From contig NZ_CP113344.1 in the NCBI RefSeq assembly GCF_026683955.1, positions 1 through 39,587 on the forward strand: 39,587 bases of DNA, written 5' to 3'. Under the pieces are notes generated by a model that worked only from the letters and a program-made list of their open reading frames with translations, was not told the origin of the DNA and made no database searches. A program made the translations under genes and the position numbers. Positions 30,801 to 39,360 of the stretch are shown here, one piece after another. The DNA comes from Arthrobacter sp. MMS18-M83. Its GTDB lineage: Bacteria > Actinomycetota > Actinomycetes > Actinomycetales > Micrococcaceae. Position 1 is the first letter of the stretch; each line of letters begins with the position of its first letter.

Positions 30801-32280
30801 TGACGTCGATGACAAGGCCGAACAGCTCCGGGCGGCCGCCGTGATCCGTGAAGTCCTGGGAGAGCGGGCAGAGAAGGTCATCGGCAGTGAATCCTTCGGC
30901 GCCGTCGCCGCAGGGCTCCGCCACGGCGAGCGTGAAGGGTGGAGTCCTGAAAGGCTCCTGGGGATCACCGCACAGGAACGATCCCTTGCCGACGCGGACG
31001 ACGTCGGGGCCGTCCTGTCGTGGCGCATGGAACGGGCCATCGAACGGGGAGCCGCTCTAAGCGAGTCCAAGGCAGCACGTGAGCTGGCACCGCTGGCAGA
31101 TGACCAGGTCCGCAGCATGCTCGCCGTGGCCACCAGGGACAAGGAAGCTGCCATGGGACAGCTGGCAACATTCAAAGGGCTGGAGGTTCAGGGCACGGAC
31201 TGGCAGCGGCGCACCTTCGGGCACCTCTCCGATCAGGACTTGCACTCCCGGATTTCCGTGATCCGCGCGGACGCCACCGACTTCCAGAACGACGGAGACA
31301 GGGAGCAAGCCCGCAAAGCATTCCAGCAGCTGCGCAGGCTCGGTCAAGAACAGGCCATCCGCGAGGGTCAGGACGAGGGACAACGCGCCGTCGAACACAT
31401 GGAGCGTGGCGAAGGGACCGTGCGTCCCCAGTGGAGCGCTACGACCCCGACGGCTCCCGAGCTCACGGCGGAACTTCGCCGGGCACGGGCCAGGGAATCC
31501 TACCTTCAGGCCGAGCTGCGGATACGCTCCCGGATCCCGGCCGTGAAAACAGCGGCCCCCGTGGCGCCGGACACTCTGCCGGCCTGGATTGCCCCGGCCG
31601 CGACTCTTCAGGATCCCTATGTGCCGGAACGTTGGCGCGATGAGCTTGCAACGCGACGGGCGTTCCTTGAATCCCGACTAAATGAACGAGGCGCTGTACT
31701 GGCCCTGGAACCGCCACAGTGGGCGGCAGCTCTCGGGCCTGTCCCGTCCACGGACGCCGGATATCAGCGGTGGACGCGGATTGCCGCGCAGGTTGACCTG
31801 TACCGGCAACAGCACAACATCCCTGCCACGGAACCGAAAATCCTCCCAAGCGAATTGCTGAAGAAGGCGACCGGCGCGGAACTCGCGCGGGAGGTGATTG
31901 CCTTGCACAAGGCCACGGTCCTGAGTAACAAGCCCCTGGCCCCGGCTGAACAACTCGCGGACGCCGCCCTGGCAGCACGCACGCCGGTCCCCGTGTCCCA
32001 AGCGCAGAAAGCAAGTGCCCTGCTGCGGGAACGCCGCGAGTACGAGGAGAAACTAAGCCCCGAGGAGCAGCAAGCAGCCCGCATGGAACGCCTCGCGGCC
32101 CTGACTAAACGACAGGGTGAGAACACGGATACCCCTGGCCCTCAGCACGGGAGCACAGAGAAGGAAAGCACGCTGGAGAAGATCCGCCGCATCAAGCGGG
32201 AACGGGAAGAATCCGCCCGACGAAACCGGCGCGAGGAACCAACGCTCAACCGGGACGATGACACGCACTGGGAACGGTAG
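27859..32280 (+). CDS. traA: MobF-family conjugative relaxase-helicase TraA
   Basis: The protein has 1,473 residues from GTG 27859, directly followed by ATG 27862 (MTLHKLSAGDGYTYYTKEVA), the usual TraA start. The N-terminal TrwC-type relaxase domain has candidate nicking tyrosines (Y13, Y15, Y16) and the metal-binding HDH at 264-266 (LHDHVVLANKV). A superfamily I helicase follows: Walker A GTGPAGAGKT (584-593), Walker B IVDEAG (D665, E666), and the motif region STVHRSQGITADTTHAI...YVALTRGRES. The long C-terminal region is charged and coiled-coil rich. It nicks oriT and unwinds the strand for transfer. The mRNA is probably leaderless. An extension to 27826 has no support. Confidence 0.93.
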   Translation: MMTLHKLSAGDGYTYYTKEVASADELRQGGRQLGDYYTVEGNPPGQWVGNGIDALGVSGEVTEAQMEALYGMGLHPNFKQIVAEEIANGSTEQAAKAKAKLGRAAYRYSQGEPELARKIQTSYADIERINHRPASADERRIIRAREGAIAFRDAKGRDARDSEELGKFITAATKAPQQAVSGYDLVFSPPKSVSTLWALGDEETRKAIEKAHDQAIKDTLGYLEREAIATRSGVNGVAQIDVESGLIASKFRHYDSRNGDPQLHDHVVLANKVKGADGKWRSIDGSLLYKMNVASSEHYNQRVMGHLQADLGVKVVAREVTPGQRPVLEIDGVDASLMNLYSSRSTDIKTTVERLSAEYVAANGKEPDQKTRIALAQQATLETRPAKKSARALSALREEWKQDAVAAAGQDVVESLTARVTRRAAAQEAPTHGIDDAVKAVMERVSDDRGAWGKHHVEAEAKRWVSHHMPGHLLSDQTVSAIVDSALTRHSLRITPPSAHGHFEPLTRADGSSIYEKRGTVLYTSEKVLYAEDRLLSAARTRVIPAASVESFDRALAAHQGALDEGQLRLAREFATSEKLLLIGTGPAGAGKTTALRLAANAVRESGGRVIGLAPSAKAAAVMGEEIQSPAHTLDALLASYRHGHNGEPTRDDMRLGPGDVLIVDEAGMAGTASLASVTILAEQQGAVIRFIGDTRQLSAVQSGGALRAIEHEVGSVALEEVHRFSTPGEAEASLMLREPAPAEADPFTFYKAQGRVVAGDQEFVAGAVFSAWQQDSDAGKHAVMIAGDTATVAELNARAQAYRFQTGEVGGTESVALRDGLHAHAGDIVVSRRNERKLSLNRGKDWVKNNDVWIVGAVNDDGSLTVQHTVHQGKTTLPADYVTASVELGYASTVHRSQGITADTTHAIITDSTSRELAYVALTRGRESNQAYVVTGDGQHMDDVLATVAGAYDSNLSAHEMIRTAQSEANSVLALSAQYVDVDDKAEQLRAAAVIREVLGERAEKVIGSESFGAVAAGLRHGEREGWSPERLLGITAQERSLADADDVGAVLSWRMERAIERGAALSESKAARELAPLADDQVRSMLAVATRDKEAAMGQLATFKGLEVQGTDWQRRTFGHLSDQDLHSRISVIRADATDFQNDGDREQARKAFQQLRRLGQEQAIREGQDEGQRAVEHMERGEGTVRPQWSATTPTAPELTAELRRARARESYLQAELRIRSRIPAVKTAAPVAPDTLPAWIAPAATLQDPYVPERWRDELATRRAFLESRLNERGAVLALEPPQWAAALGPVPSTDAGYQRWTRIAAQVDLYRQQHNIPATEPKILPSELLKKATGAELAREVIALHKATVLSNKPLAPAEQLADAALAARTPVPVSQAQKASALLRERREYEEKLSPEEQQAARMERLAALTKRQGENTDTPGPQHGSTEKESTLEKIRRIKREREESARRNRREEPTLNRDDDTHWER

Positions 32281-32381
32281 GACACCCACCATTTCGGCCC
32301 ATTTGAGGGGTTAGAGCGTCCACCGGCACAGCAACGGGGGGTCGCCGTAGCGGAGGTCGGGCTCCGGGCGATACCTCGTTG

Positions 32382-32720
32382 TCAATTTCTTTGGGGCCAA
32401 AGAACGAAAGTCGTCAACAGAGTTTCGATGACCACGTGGGGAGCGGCGTTCGCTCGGAGGTACTCCTCGAAAGTCATGACGTCCCGCACAGTCTCATTGC
32501 TGTTCCTTGGCGTCCCGTTTGCCTCGAACTTGTCGAACATCCAGTACCCATCACGCGTGTACAGGTCGACTGTGAAGCCGTTGTTGGGGACCCGTATCTT
32601 GAATTTCTCGTTGGCTGAGGCTGCCCCAGTGTCTATTAGCTGCGTTGAGAACCCGCGGCGGTTGAGCTCACGAATTACGTTGTTCATCGCGGTTTTCCAG
32701 AGGAAGTTCCCGAGCCCCAT
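32382..32720 (-). CDS. Unknown protein (112 residues)
   Basis: The protein starts MGLGNFLWKTAMNNVIRELNRRGFSTQLIDTG and carries a strand-rich middle (FKIRVPNNGFTVDLYTRDGYWMFDKF). No known family. GGAGG lies 5 bases before ATG 32720. It is a stand-alone minus-strand gene downstream of traA. Confidence 0.65.
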   Translation of the reverse strand: MGLGNFLWKTAMNNVIRELNRRGFSTQLIDTGAASANEKFKIRVPNNGFTVDLYTRDGYWMFDKFEANGTPRNSNETVRDVMTFEEYLRANAAPHVVIETLLTTFVLWPQRN

Positions 32721-32972
32721 TGTTGCCTCCAGTGTGCCTCTACTTCACGCAGAGCAGCGTTGGATTGCATCCTAGTCGTCGCGTCGTCGGGTTGGAAAGG
32801 TCTTCTGGCCGGTCAGTCCGAGGAGAATCTTCGCCGGAACTCACCGGTTATCTCTTACCACTACCCAACTGCCGAACGTATCTCGGCAAGGGCAAGGCTA
32901 CCCTGCCGGCCCCTCTGAACGGATGGGGTTGGCGTACTCTGACGTCCGTTTTCTCATGCGCCCCCGGTTGGG

Positions 32973-34040
32973 TCACGAGATGTGCGAGAGGCCGGCCGGC
33001 GGGCTACCCGGTCCGTCGCCGGCGCACGATCCAGTGCCGGCGGCGTTCGCGACGCTGTAGGCGGTTGTGAGGTCCGCATTGAGGCTGTCGATGGCCGTAT
33101 TCGTCGTGGCGACGCCCTGGGAAACATGCTGTTGCGCCGTTGCGATTGCATCGCTTGCCCCGTTCGTTGCTGGTAGGCCGCCGGACTTCAAGGCAGCCTC
33201 TGCGCTCTGAACGGCCTGGATGTCGGACCGCACCCCGTTTATCGCTTTCTGTTCCTGGTTCACGTCGTATGAGGCGCTCGACGTCACGTCATAGCCGACA
33301 ACCGACCTTGCGTCGTAGTCGACCACCCCATGGATGTTGTAGCAGTTGTCGCCGTTGCCGTTTGCGGCATCCTGGCGCTCCTTCTGCAGGTCACTGTCCG
33401 CCTGAGCAAGGTCGCGGCGGACGGTCTTGGCGTTCGTGAAGTTGTTGTTGTCCGTCTCGAGGGACTTCAGGGCATCTTGAGCGGTTGCCTGGACGTTGGC
33501 CTGGGACTGCCGTTGCTGCTCTTGTGTGTCCGCGTTCTGTGCAGTCTGTTGAAGCTGGGCCAGGGCGCTGTTGTAGTCGGCGGCTGTCGCCTGACGGTAG
33601 GTAATGGCGCGGATGCTTCCATCTTCCTGGACCACGTTGAGCGCGAGGGTGTCACCGGAAAGGACGCCCTGGTCGGTGTGTCCATTGATGTCGAGCGTGA
33701 ACGCGGTACCGTTGATCTGGCCGTAGATCCGGGTCGTCGACGTGCTGACGGTCTGGTTCGGGGGCGTGCCGTTTGCGGTGACGCTGAGCGCGGTCCCGCT
33801 GAAGCGCCCGCTGCCGTCTGCCTGCCACTGAAGGTAGGTGATCGCACCCGGTCCGGTGTTGAGGTAGCCGACCGTGCCCGGCACCTGCACTGGTGAGCTT
33901 GGTGGTGCACCTGTGGCCGTTCCGGTGATTGCCGTGCCTTGGCTGCCCGTGCTGGAAACAGAAGAGTGGTCGCTGCCACAGGCTGTCAGCGCGGTGGCCG
34001 CGATTAAGAGCAGCAAAGCTAGCGTCGGTCGGGAACGCAT
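32973..34040 (-). CDS. Lipoprotein of unknown function
   Basis: The 355-residue precursor has a signal peptide with a lipobox LTAC (Cys near 21), a Ser/Thr/Gly/Pro linker, and a beta-rich domain (YLQWQADGSGRFSGTALSVTANG...FTLDINGHTDQGVLSGDTLALNVV). A long Gln-rich coiled coil follows (ALAQLQQTAQNADTQEQQRQSQ...), then a C-terminal Ala-rich tail. It would sit outside the membrane. The AGGAGG ribosome-binding site precedes ATG 34040. Its style resembles the lipoprotein at 13386, but no function is evident. Confidence 0.75.
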   Translation of the reverse strand: MRSRPTLALLLLIAATALTACGSDHSSVSSTGSQGTAITGTATGAPPSSPVQVPGTVGYLNTGPGAITYLQWQADGSGRFSGTALSVTANGTPPNQTVSTSTTRIYGQINGTAFTLDINGHTDQGVLSGDTLALNVVQEDGSIRAITYRQATAADYNSALAQLQQTAQNADTQEQQRQSQANVQATAQDALKSLETDNNNFTNAKTVRRDLAQADSDLQKERQDAANGNGDNCYNIHGVVDYDARSVVGYDVTSSASYDVNQEQKAINGVRSDIQAVQSAEAALKSGGLPATNGASDAIATAQQHVSQGVATTNTAIDSLNADLTTAYSVANAAGTGSCAGDGPGSPPAGLSHIS

Positions 34041-34183
34041 CGGTGATTCCTCCTGGCCGCGTGACGCGCAGAAACTCGAACCTCAGTGAAACACGCAGTT
34101 GCTTCCAGCGCTAGCCCACACGTCTGGGGTGTGCCGTGGTCGAACGAGGGGGTGGAACAGGATACGCCTTAAAGGGGCAGTGC

Positions 34184-34285
34184 TTAGTTGTCGGTGGGTA
34201 GGGTGTTGATCGCGGATTGACGGTCGGCTGTTGTGGGGAGGCTGTAGCGGCGGGTGGTTTCCAGCCGGGAGTGGCCATGAGTTCG
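34184..34285 (-). pseudogene. C-terminal remnant of a tyrosine recombinase
   Basis: The minus frame reads ...GHSRLETTRRYSLPTTADRQSAINTLPTDN and then stops. This is the C-terminal box of actinobacterial XerC-like integrases, with the catalytic-type Tyr in TTRRY. An in-frame stop lies only about ten codons upstream of the homologous part, so the rest of the gene is gone. It marks past integration or recombination activity here. Confidence 0.65.
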
Positions 34286-34312
34286 GCCCCGACACGGAAA
34301 GAGCCGGTGAAG

Positions 34313-34717
34313 TCACCAGCTGATGACGGGGCTGGGTATGTCATCCCATTCCAACCTTGGCGAGCCGTCCGGGTAAGTTCCTTGGCCTTCTCGCAAGTTG
34401 TCAACCAATCGTGCGTACAAAAAGGGGTTGTGTCCGCACGTGATCTGCCCCGTCCAAGTCACCCGCGTCTGTCCGCTTCCGTCATCTTGCCTAGGTAGCG
34501 ACCCAAATACGGCCTTGTAAGGATTCTCTGCGGGGGCCACCATGAGGCGCAGCATTTCAGTTGCGCAGTACTGGTTCGTCGAATAGATCAGCTCGACGTA
34601 CTGGCGGACGGTTTCTCCGCCCAGCTGGGGTCGAAAGATGGCCGCGATAGGGTTGTCAGGCTCCTGCCCGTTTGGGCTCTGCCATTCGACCAGCCAAGCC
34701 TTTCGTCCCTTCTTCAT
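34313..34717 (-). CDS. Unknown protein (134 residues)
   Basis: The protein starts MKKGRKAWLVEWQSPNGQEPDNPIAAIFRPQLGGETVRQYVELIYSTNQYCATEMLRLM and is soluble and mixed alpha/beta. GGGAGGAG lies 5 bases before ATG 34717. I do not recognise the family. It lies downstream of the restriction endonuclease gene, separated by about 120 bases, and may be an accessory of that locus or unrelated. Confidence 0.6.
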   Translation of the reverse strand: MKKGRKAWLVEWQSPNGQEPDNPIAAIFRPQLGGETVRQYVELIYSTNQYCATEMLRLMVAPAENPYKAVFGSLPRQDDGSGQTRVTWTGQITCGHNPFLYARLVDNLREGQGTYPDGSPRLEWDDIPSPVISW

Positions 34718-34838
34718 GACGGCTCCTCCCACTACACCCCCAGCGAAGACTGAGCTGGCTGAACCTCCTGAGACATGTGCACACTAACAGCTCGCCTGAG
34801 TGTAGCGTTCAGCCGCCCACGAAAGGAGTAGCCAGCCG

Positions 34839-35693
34839 TCAGGGTGTAGTCAGTCGCAGGATTGCTGCGGCCTCTGCCAGGTCTTCCTGAAATTGTCCCA
34901 GCGACGCCATCGTGTACATGCCGTTGATCTGCCCGGAAGACCACAGATTGTAGATCCGGCGCAAATCATTGATACGTCCTTTCCATCCGATGCCGTCGAT
35001 GACGGCGAAAACGAACTGGGTTGGCTTGCGTACAAGCGCCATCTCTTCAATCTCTCGAACGGCATCTGTGAGTTTGCTTCCGGTGGAGCCGAATGACTTT
35101 GCCGCGACGACGATCTGAGCCTCGGAGTCGCCGGCGGGCAGCGCCAGATCGCAGGGGGCCGTGGCGGTCCTGCCCTCAAACCTGCACCGGGTCTGGTAGG
35201 GCAGACCTAGATTCTTGGCGATTTCTTCGATTTCGTCTTCTAGTTGCCTGCCGGCTTGTCCTGCGCGGGTTGCGAGGGCTCTGGTCCCGGCTCTGGCCAC
35301 GAGAACGTCGCCAAAGTCATATTGGCGGTGGCGTTGGGCTTCCAAGAGGCTCAACAGCGAATACTCGGCGTCCATGTACGCAACAAGGCCGAGGGGATTC
35401 TCACGGGCCAATTTGCCGAACGCGGGTGAGCCCAGCCCATGTCGCAGGCTGTTCCTCAGCCGTTCTTGCGACAAACCGACGACCAGTCCGAAAACACCGA
35501 CTCCGGTACCGGACGGTTGGGCGGCAACCCAAGAAGCGAGTGTTTCGTGGGTGATCGTTTGAAGGCTAGCCAGCTCTTCGGCGGCCCCCTTGATGAGGCG
35601 TCCTTCTTCGTTTTCCAAGGTCGGATCGACATGGGCGGTCAGAGCTCCGAGGGAGGCTACGTACTCCTCGAAGCTTGGTATCGCTGTAGGCAC
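34839..35693 (-). CDS. Type II restriction endonuclease-like protein of a PD-(D/E)XK fold
   Basis: The 284-residue protein lies directly downstream of an adenine methyltransferase. Its C-terminal half carries CDLALPAGDSEAQIVVAAKSFGSTGSKLTDAVREIEEM. The D-x(n)-xxK part and the STGSKLTD motif resemble the DpnII-type PD-(D/E)XK restriction enzymes, with Asp 182 and Lys 199 as active-site candidates. The acidic residue two before the Lys is replaced by Ala (AAK instead of EAK/DxK). It may be catalytically altered or use a neighbouring residue. The gene starts 3 bases after the methyltransferase stop, so the two form a restriction-modification operon. Confidence 0.72.
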   Translation of the reverse strand: MPTAIPSFEEYVASLGALTAHVDPTLENEEGRLIKGAAEELASLQTITHETLASWVAAQPSGTGVGVFGLVVGLSQERLRNSLRHGLGSPAFGKLARENPLGLVAYMDAEYSLLSLLEAQRHRQYDFGDVLVARAGTRALATRAGQAGRQLEDEIEEIAKNLGLPYQTRCRFEGRTATAPCDLALPAGDSEAQIVVAAKSFGSTGSKLTDAVREIEEMALVRKPTQFVFAVIDGIGWKGRINDLRRIYNLWSSGQINGMYTMASLGQFQEDLAEAAAILRLTTP

Positions 35694-35696
35694 GCG

Positions 35697-36773
35697 TCAG
35701 TCTCTCCCGATGAAGATGTATTCCTGGACAGAGCGCCGCGCTGCCGTGGAGTGGGTTCCGAAATGGTACTGGTGGTCAATCATCCGCACTTCGACATTCG
35801 GTTTCACTGAGCCAAGCAGTTCTTTGATCCTGGCGTCGCCTGGAAGCGCGTTTGATGAATAAGACATCACTATCGCCCCGGCGTCTTTGAACTTATCGAA
35901 CGTCCGCTCGAGGGCATCCTCGATGGTGCGTTTGTTGGCGAAGACCGACCTCTGCTTGGGGATCTTTTTGGTCTTGGTCTCCTGCATGATTTCGCGTCCC
36001 ACCCAGTAGTCCGAAAGGCCCTCGAGGAAGTGATACCGCTTCGTATAGTCCGCATCATCACTCGGGGGAGCGTAAGGGGGGTCCAAGTACACGACGTCGT
36101 AGTCGGACTTTTCAAGGTCGAAAACATCGCCGGTGAATGCACGTCCAGGCTGCCCTGTCGCGAAGACGGCGGCGTTGTATTCAGCAGCACGCTCCCGGAA
36201 GTGATCCCGGAGGGGCAATGAAAGGTCCCGTCGGCCGTCATCATAATGTGACAGGTCCCCGGAAATTGTGAAGACGCCACGAGGCTGTTTTCGCGCGGCG
36301 GACAGGATGAGTGCCGCCAAGGCGAGGTCCCTTTCAATCCCCGTCATGCGGTCAATGTGCGACCATGCGGAATCCAGGAACACACGGTCGTCTTCGGCGA
36401 AGAAGACGTCCTTGAACGTTGTCTGTATGAAGTTCCGGTTGTCACGTGCCGGGCCGCAGATCGTCGTGATCATTTCGTCGGTCAAGAGGGTGCTCTCGTT
36501 GACCATCGATGCCCGGGAAATTACGGACGGGAAGTGGAGATAGTCGTTCGTAGTAACGGCGTAGCCCATGGCCTTGGCCAGGTAACCGACGAATCCCGAT
36601 CCACTGAAGGCATCAAGGAACGTCGTTCCACCGATCTCGTTAAAGACCGTTCCAAGGTGGGGTGCCAGTTTGTACTTGGAGCCCATGTAGCGGAGGCGGG
36701 GGTACGCAGTTGCTCGCGCCAGCGCGGCAACTCGGCTGCGCGGGGGTGACTTCATTTCGACTGCAATACTCAT
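35697..36773 (-). CDS. D12-class DNA adenine N6-methyltransferase (type II R-M)
   Basis: The 358-residue protein has RYMGSKYKLAPHL near the start and the AdoMet motif I FLDAFSGSGFVG at about 52-63. Catalytic motif IV is DPPY (231-234), with the KSDYDVVYL strand before it. This is the D12 class of Dam-like adenine methyltransferases. It protects plasmid DNA from the cognate endonuclease just downstream. GGAGG lies about 10 bases before ATG 36773, which is preferred over the in-frame ATGs further up. The recognition sequence cannot be read from the window. Confidence 0.9.
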   Translation of the reverse strand: MSIAVEMKSPPRSRVAALARATAYPRLRYMGSKYKLAPHLGTVFNEIGGTTFLDAFSGSGFVGYLAKAMGYAVTTNDYLHFPSVISRASMVNESTLLTDEMITTICGPARDNRNFIQTTFKDVFFAEDDRVFLDSAWSHIDRMTGIERDLALAALILSAARKQPRGVFTISGDLSHYDDGRRDLSLPLRDHFRERAAEYNAAVFATGQPGRAFTGDVFDLEKSDYDVVYLDPPYAPPSDDADYTKRYHFLEGLSDYWVGREIMQETKTKKIPKQRSVFANKRTIEDALERTFDKFKDAGAIVMSYSSNALPGDARIKELLGSVKPNVEVRMIDHQYHFGTHSTAARRSVQEYIFIGRD

Positions 36774-37000
36774 ACGACCCATTCCTCCGGATACCACTGA
36801 GGACCCAAAACGCTTCGCACACTACGCACGTTTTGAGCCCAGTACGAGACTACCGCCTGGTGAAGACAAAGCTCTGCCATTGACGGGCAGACACTGGAAC
36901 TGAGGCGTCAGGCCAACGGTTCCCGTCAAATCAGACTGCCGGTGAATCACCAGGGAGCGCTGGTTTGCAGCGGTGGGGAAGCCAGCAGCCGCCGGCTTGT

Positions 37001-37666
37001 TTAGGTTGTGATGGAGCTTTTGGATTGGCCGTCGTCGAAGCCGTTCCGGTAGGCGGCGGAGGCTTCGGCCGCGAGATTCCGGTGGTGGTTTTCGATGGCC
37101 GATTCGTAGTCGGCGTCGCGGCGCTTGACCCGCCGGCTTTGGATGAACCAGGCCCCGGCCACGACCGCGATACATCCATAGACGCAGGGAATGCCGACGG
37201 TGTAGACGAAGGGGCTGGACTCGATAGAGGCCGGGGCGGTGCTGGTGAGCATGATTCCGAAGATGATCATGAACAGTGCGCCGCAGATGAATGCGGCGCG
37301 TTTGACGACGCCTTCCGGACTGAGCAGCGGGTACGGGAGGATTTCCCCCCTGGCGAGGGCTGCCCGGAATTCCCGGCGGGCCACCCGCTGCGGGTGTGCC
37401 CAGGCGAAAAAGCATCCGATGATCCCGCCGATCAGGTACAGCGCCCAGGCGCACAGGAGGACCATGCCTATGACGTCTTTGGTTTGCCGGTCCAGGGGGA
37501 TGATTTCCACTGTCAGGAGAAGGCTGAGGGGTGCGCCGAAGGAGGTGATGAGAAACGTTGCCGGCCAGCGGGAGGCGAATGGTTTCATACGGTCCCGGTT
37601 CACGAACCACACCAGGGCGGCCGTGCCCAGGACGACGACAAGGGTGGTGATAGCTAGTGGGCTCAT
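37001..37666 (-). CDS. Polytopic membrane protein of the transfer region
   Basis: The 221-residue protein has about four to five hydrophobic segments: MSPLAITTLVVVLGTAALVWF, ATFLITSFGAPLSLLL, VIGMVLLCAWALYLIGGIIGCFF, AAFICGALFMIIFGIML and VYTVGIPCVYGCIAVVAGAWF. It ends in a charged tail. It follows the NTF2-like lipoprotein gene by 13 bases and is probably the last gene of the right-hand transfer operon. No specific family. A weak GAGAG-type ribosome-binding site precedes the ATG. Confidence 0.7.
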   Translation of the reverse strand: MSPLAITTLVVVLGTAALVWFVNRDRMKPFASRWPATFLITSFGAPLSLLLTVEIIPLDRQTKDVIGMVLLCAWALYLIGGIIGCFFAWAHPQRVARREFRAALARGEILPYPLLSPEGVVKRAAFICGALFMIIFGIMLTSTAPASIESSPFVYTVGIPCVYGCIAVVAGAWFIQSRRVKRRDADYESAIENHHRNLAAEASAAYRNGFDDGQSKSSITT

Positions 37667-37679
37667 CTCGTTCTGCTCT

Positions 37680-38294
37680 CTACTGTCCGGTGACGGTGGT
37701 TGAGTATCCGGTGACTTGCCAGATCCCGGATCCGTTCTTGTCCACGGTGACGGTTGCCAGTTCATCGCCTCCGGCAAGCCGGACACGGTCTGTCCCTTCC
37801 CAGGTCCATTGAACGCGGAAGGCCAGGATCCGGAACGGTGCGGCCGTGTCCTGGACCGAGGTGCGGGCGTCGGGAATCCTGGCGATGGCGGGGACACTGA
37901 CTGCCTGGTGTTGCGCGGCCGCCATCCATTCAGCCGCGGAGGATGAGCGTTGGGGTGTCACGAACGTTTGCGCGAACTTGGGTGTGGCAAGGTCCGCTAC
38001 ACGTTTGAGGGCGTCCGTGCGGGTGGTGTCTTTTGTTGCGTCCCAGGCGTAGGCGCCGGCGATGAACGCGGCCGCCACGGACTCCGGATTGCCCAGGTCG
38101 GGTTCTTTGCTTGCAGCGGTGGGAGGGGCCGGCGCGCTGCTGGCCGTCGTTGCCGGGGTCTTCCCAGCCGCAGGGGCGGACGATGAGCCACTTGTGCCGG
38201 TTGTGGCGGGCTGGCCTGCCGGGGATCCTGCACAGGCTGCGAGGGTGAGGATTGCGGCCAGTGAGAGCGCCGGGATTGCGGTGATGTTCTTCAT
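37680..38294 (-). CDS. NTF2-like lipoprotein, probable conjugation accessory
   Basis: The 204-residue precursor has a signal peptide with lipobox LAAC (MKNITAIPALSLAAILTLAACAG), a Ser/Thr/Ala/Pro linker and a domain PESVAAAFIAGAYAWDATKDTTRTDALKRVADLATPKFAQTF...FRVQWTWEGTDRVRLAGGDELATVTVDKNGSGIWQVTGYSTTV. The pattern is that of the NTF2-like VirB8/TcpC type. It would sit outside the membrane near the transfer channel. It lies 13 bases after the wall-hydrolase gene and before the membrane protein. The start at 38294 is chosen because it opens the signal peptide. Confidence 0.7.
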   Translation of the reverse strand: MKNITAIPALSLAAILTLAACAGSPAGQPATTGTSGSSSAPAAGKTPATTASSAPAPPTAASKEPDLGNPESVAAAFIAGAYAWDATKDTTRTDALKRVADLATPKFAQTFVTPQRSSSAAEWMAAAQHQAVSVPAIARIPDARTSVQDTAAPFRILAFRVQWTWEGTDRVRLAGGDELATVTVDKNGSGIWQVTGYSTTVTGQ

Positions 38295-38307
38295 GAGAGC
38301 TGGTGCC

Positions 38308-39360
38308 CTATCCTTTGCCGGGGATGTAGAGGTACGCGCTGGGGAATCCTGCCTGGATGGTCCGGGTGTAGTAGGCGTGGTTGGCTCCGGAGCCAAGATC
38401 GATGTTGTAGCCTTCCTCGATGATCGTCCCGTCCGGGTTGATCGCCTTCACGACGCCCACGTGGCCGTAGGTGACGCTTCCGCCGGACGCGCCCGGCGCG
38501 TACCAGGCGATGGCCCCGACCTGGGGGGTTGTGCCCGTGCCCCAGCCTTGCCGTTCCCACGCGGCTTTCCACGTTCCGGCGTCGCCGGCACCGATGGTGT
38601 TCTTGTCGTATTTGAAGGGCGGCGCGGGTGTGCCGGCTTGTTCCATGAACCGCATCCAGGCGAAGTCCACGCACTCGCGGTAGTAGAAGTTGGTGACGGG
38701 GTTGGCGACCCCGACGGGGGCGTTGGGCCAGGGGTAGTTATCGCCCTTGCCTGAGGTGTCTACGCCGCCGATGATGGGCGCGGTCGGCTGGCAGGGACCG
38801 CTGAAGCGTTCGGCCGCGTTTTTCATGATCTTCTGCACGTACGTCTGCGTTTCGGAAATCGCCGGGATCCCGTGAGCGCTCTGGACTGCGCCGGGGCCTG
38901 CGTTGTACCCGGCCAGGGCAAGTTGGATGGGCTCGGTCCCGGAGGCCTTTGCTACCGGGGCTAGCGTGTCCTGGAGGTTCTTCATGTAGCGGCCTTGGGC
39001 GTCGATGGCCGCTACCGGGTCAAAGACGTTCCCGCCGTTGCCGTAGGTCGCCCACGTTGCCGGGATGAACTGGGCAAGGCCTTGTGCCCCGGCACCGGAC
39101 ATGGCCTGTGGATTCCACCCCGACTCCGCTTCGAGCTGCGCTGCCAGGACCGAGGCGGGCAGCGCGTTGGCTTTGGCGGACTTCTCGATTTCTGCGCCCC
39201 AGCCGTTGGGTACTTTGTCCGCCGCGAACCCGGCGAGGGTGCAGCTGGCGGGGCTCGCCTTGGCCGGGGACATCATGCCGGCGATGCCGACGAAAAGAAC
39301 CGTCGCGACAAGGATGAGCGGCATCGAGGCCACGAGGAGGAAACTGGAACCTTTAGCCAT
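38308..39360 (-). CDS. Secreted cell-wall hydrolase, lytic transglycosylase plus CHAP amidase
   Basis: The 350-residue protein has a signal or anchor sequence (MAKGSSFLLVASMPLILVATVLFVGIAG) and an SLT-type lytic transglycosylase domain with the ES motif (E79) in LEAESGWNPQAMSGAGAQGLAQFIP. It then has a C-terminal CHAP domain with catalytic-type Cys 230 (YYRECVDFAW) and His 300 (VTYGHVGVV). Such bifunctional enzymes open peptidoglycan for Gram-positive conjugation channels. GGAGAG lies 8 bases before ATG 39360. Its start overlaps the stop of the upstream frame by 8 bases, so it is in an operon with it. Confidence 0.88.
   Translation of the reverse strand: MAKGSSFLLVASMPLILVATVLFVGIAGMMSPAKASPASCTLAGFAADKVPNGWGAEIEKSAKANALPASVLAAQLEAESGWNPQAMSGAGAQGLAQFIPATWATYGNGGNVFDPVAAIDAQGRYMKNLQDTLAPVAKASGTEPIQLALAGYNAGPGAVQSAHGIPAISETQTYVQKIMKNAAERFSGPCQPTAPIIGGVDTSGKGDNYPWPNAPVGVANPVTNFYYRECVDFAWMRFMEQAGTPAPPFKYDKNTIGAGDAGTWKAAWERQGWGTGTTPQVGAIAWYAPGASGGSVTYGHVGVVKAINPDGTIIEEGYNIDLGSGANHAYYTRTIQAGFPSAYLYIPGKG

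Noticed and set aside
36822..37610. Minus-strand 262-codon frame overlapping the membrane-protein gene
   Set aside because: It is Arg/Pro/His rich in the typical shifted-frame style. The other frame has clear transmembrane helices. The 36774-37000 gap shows no gene I can support.
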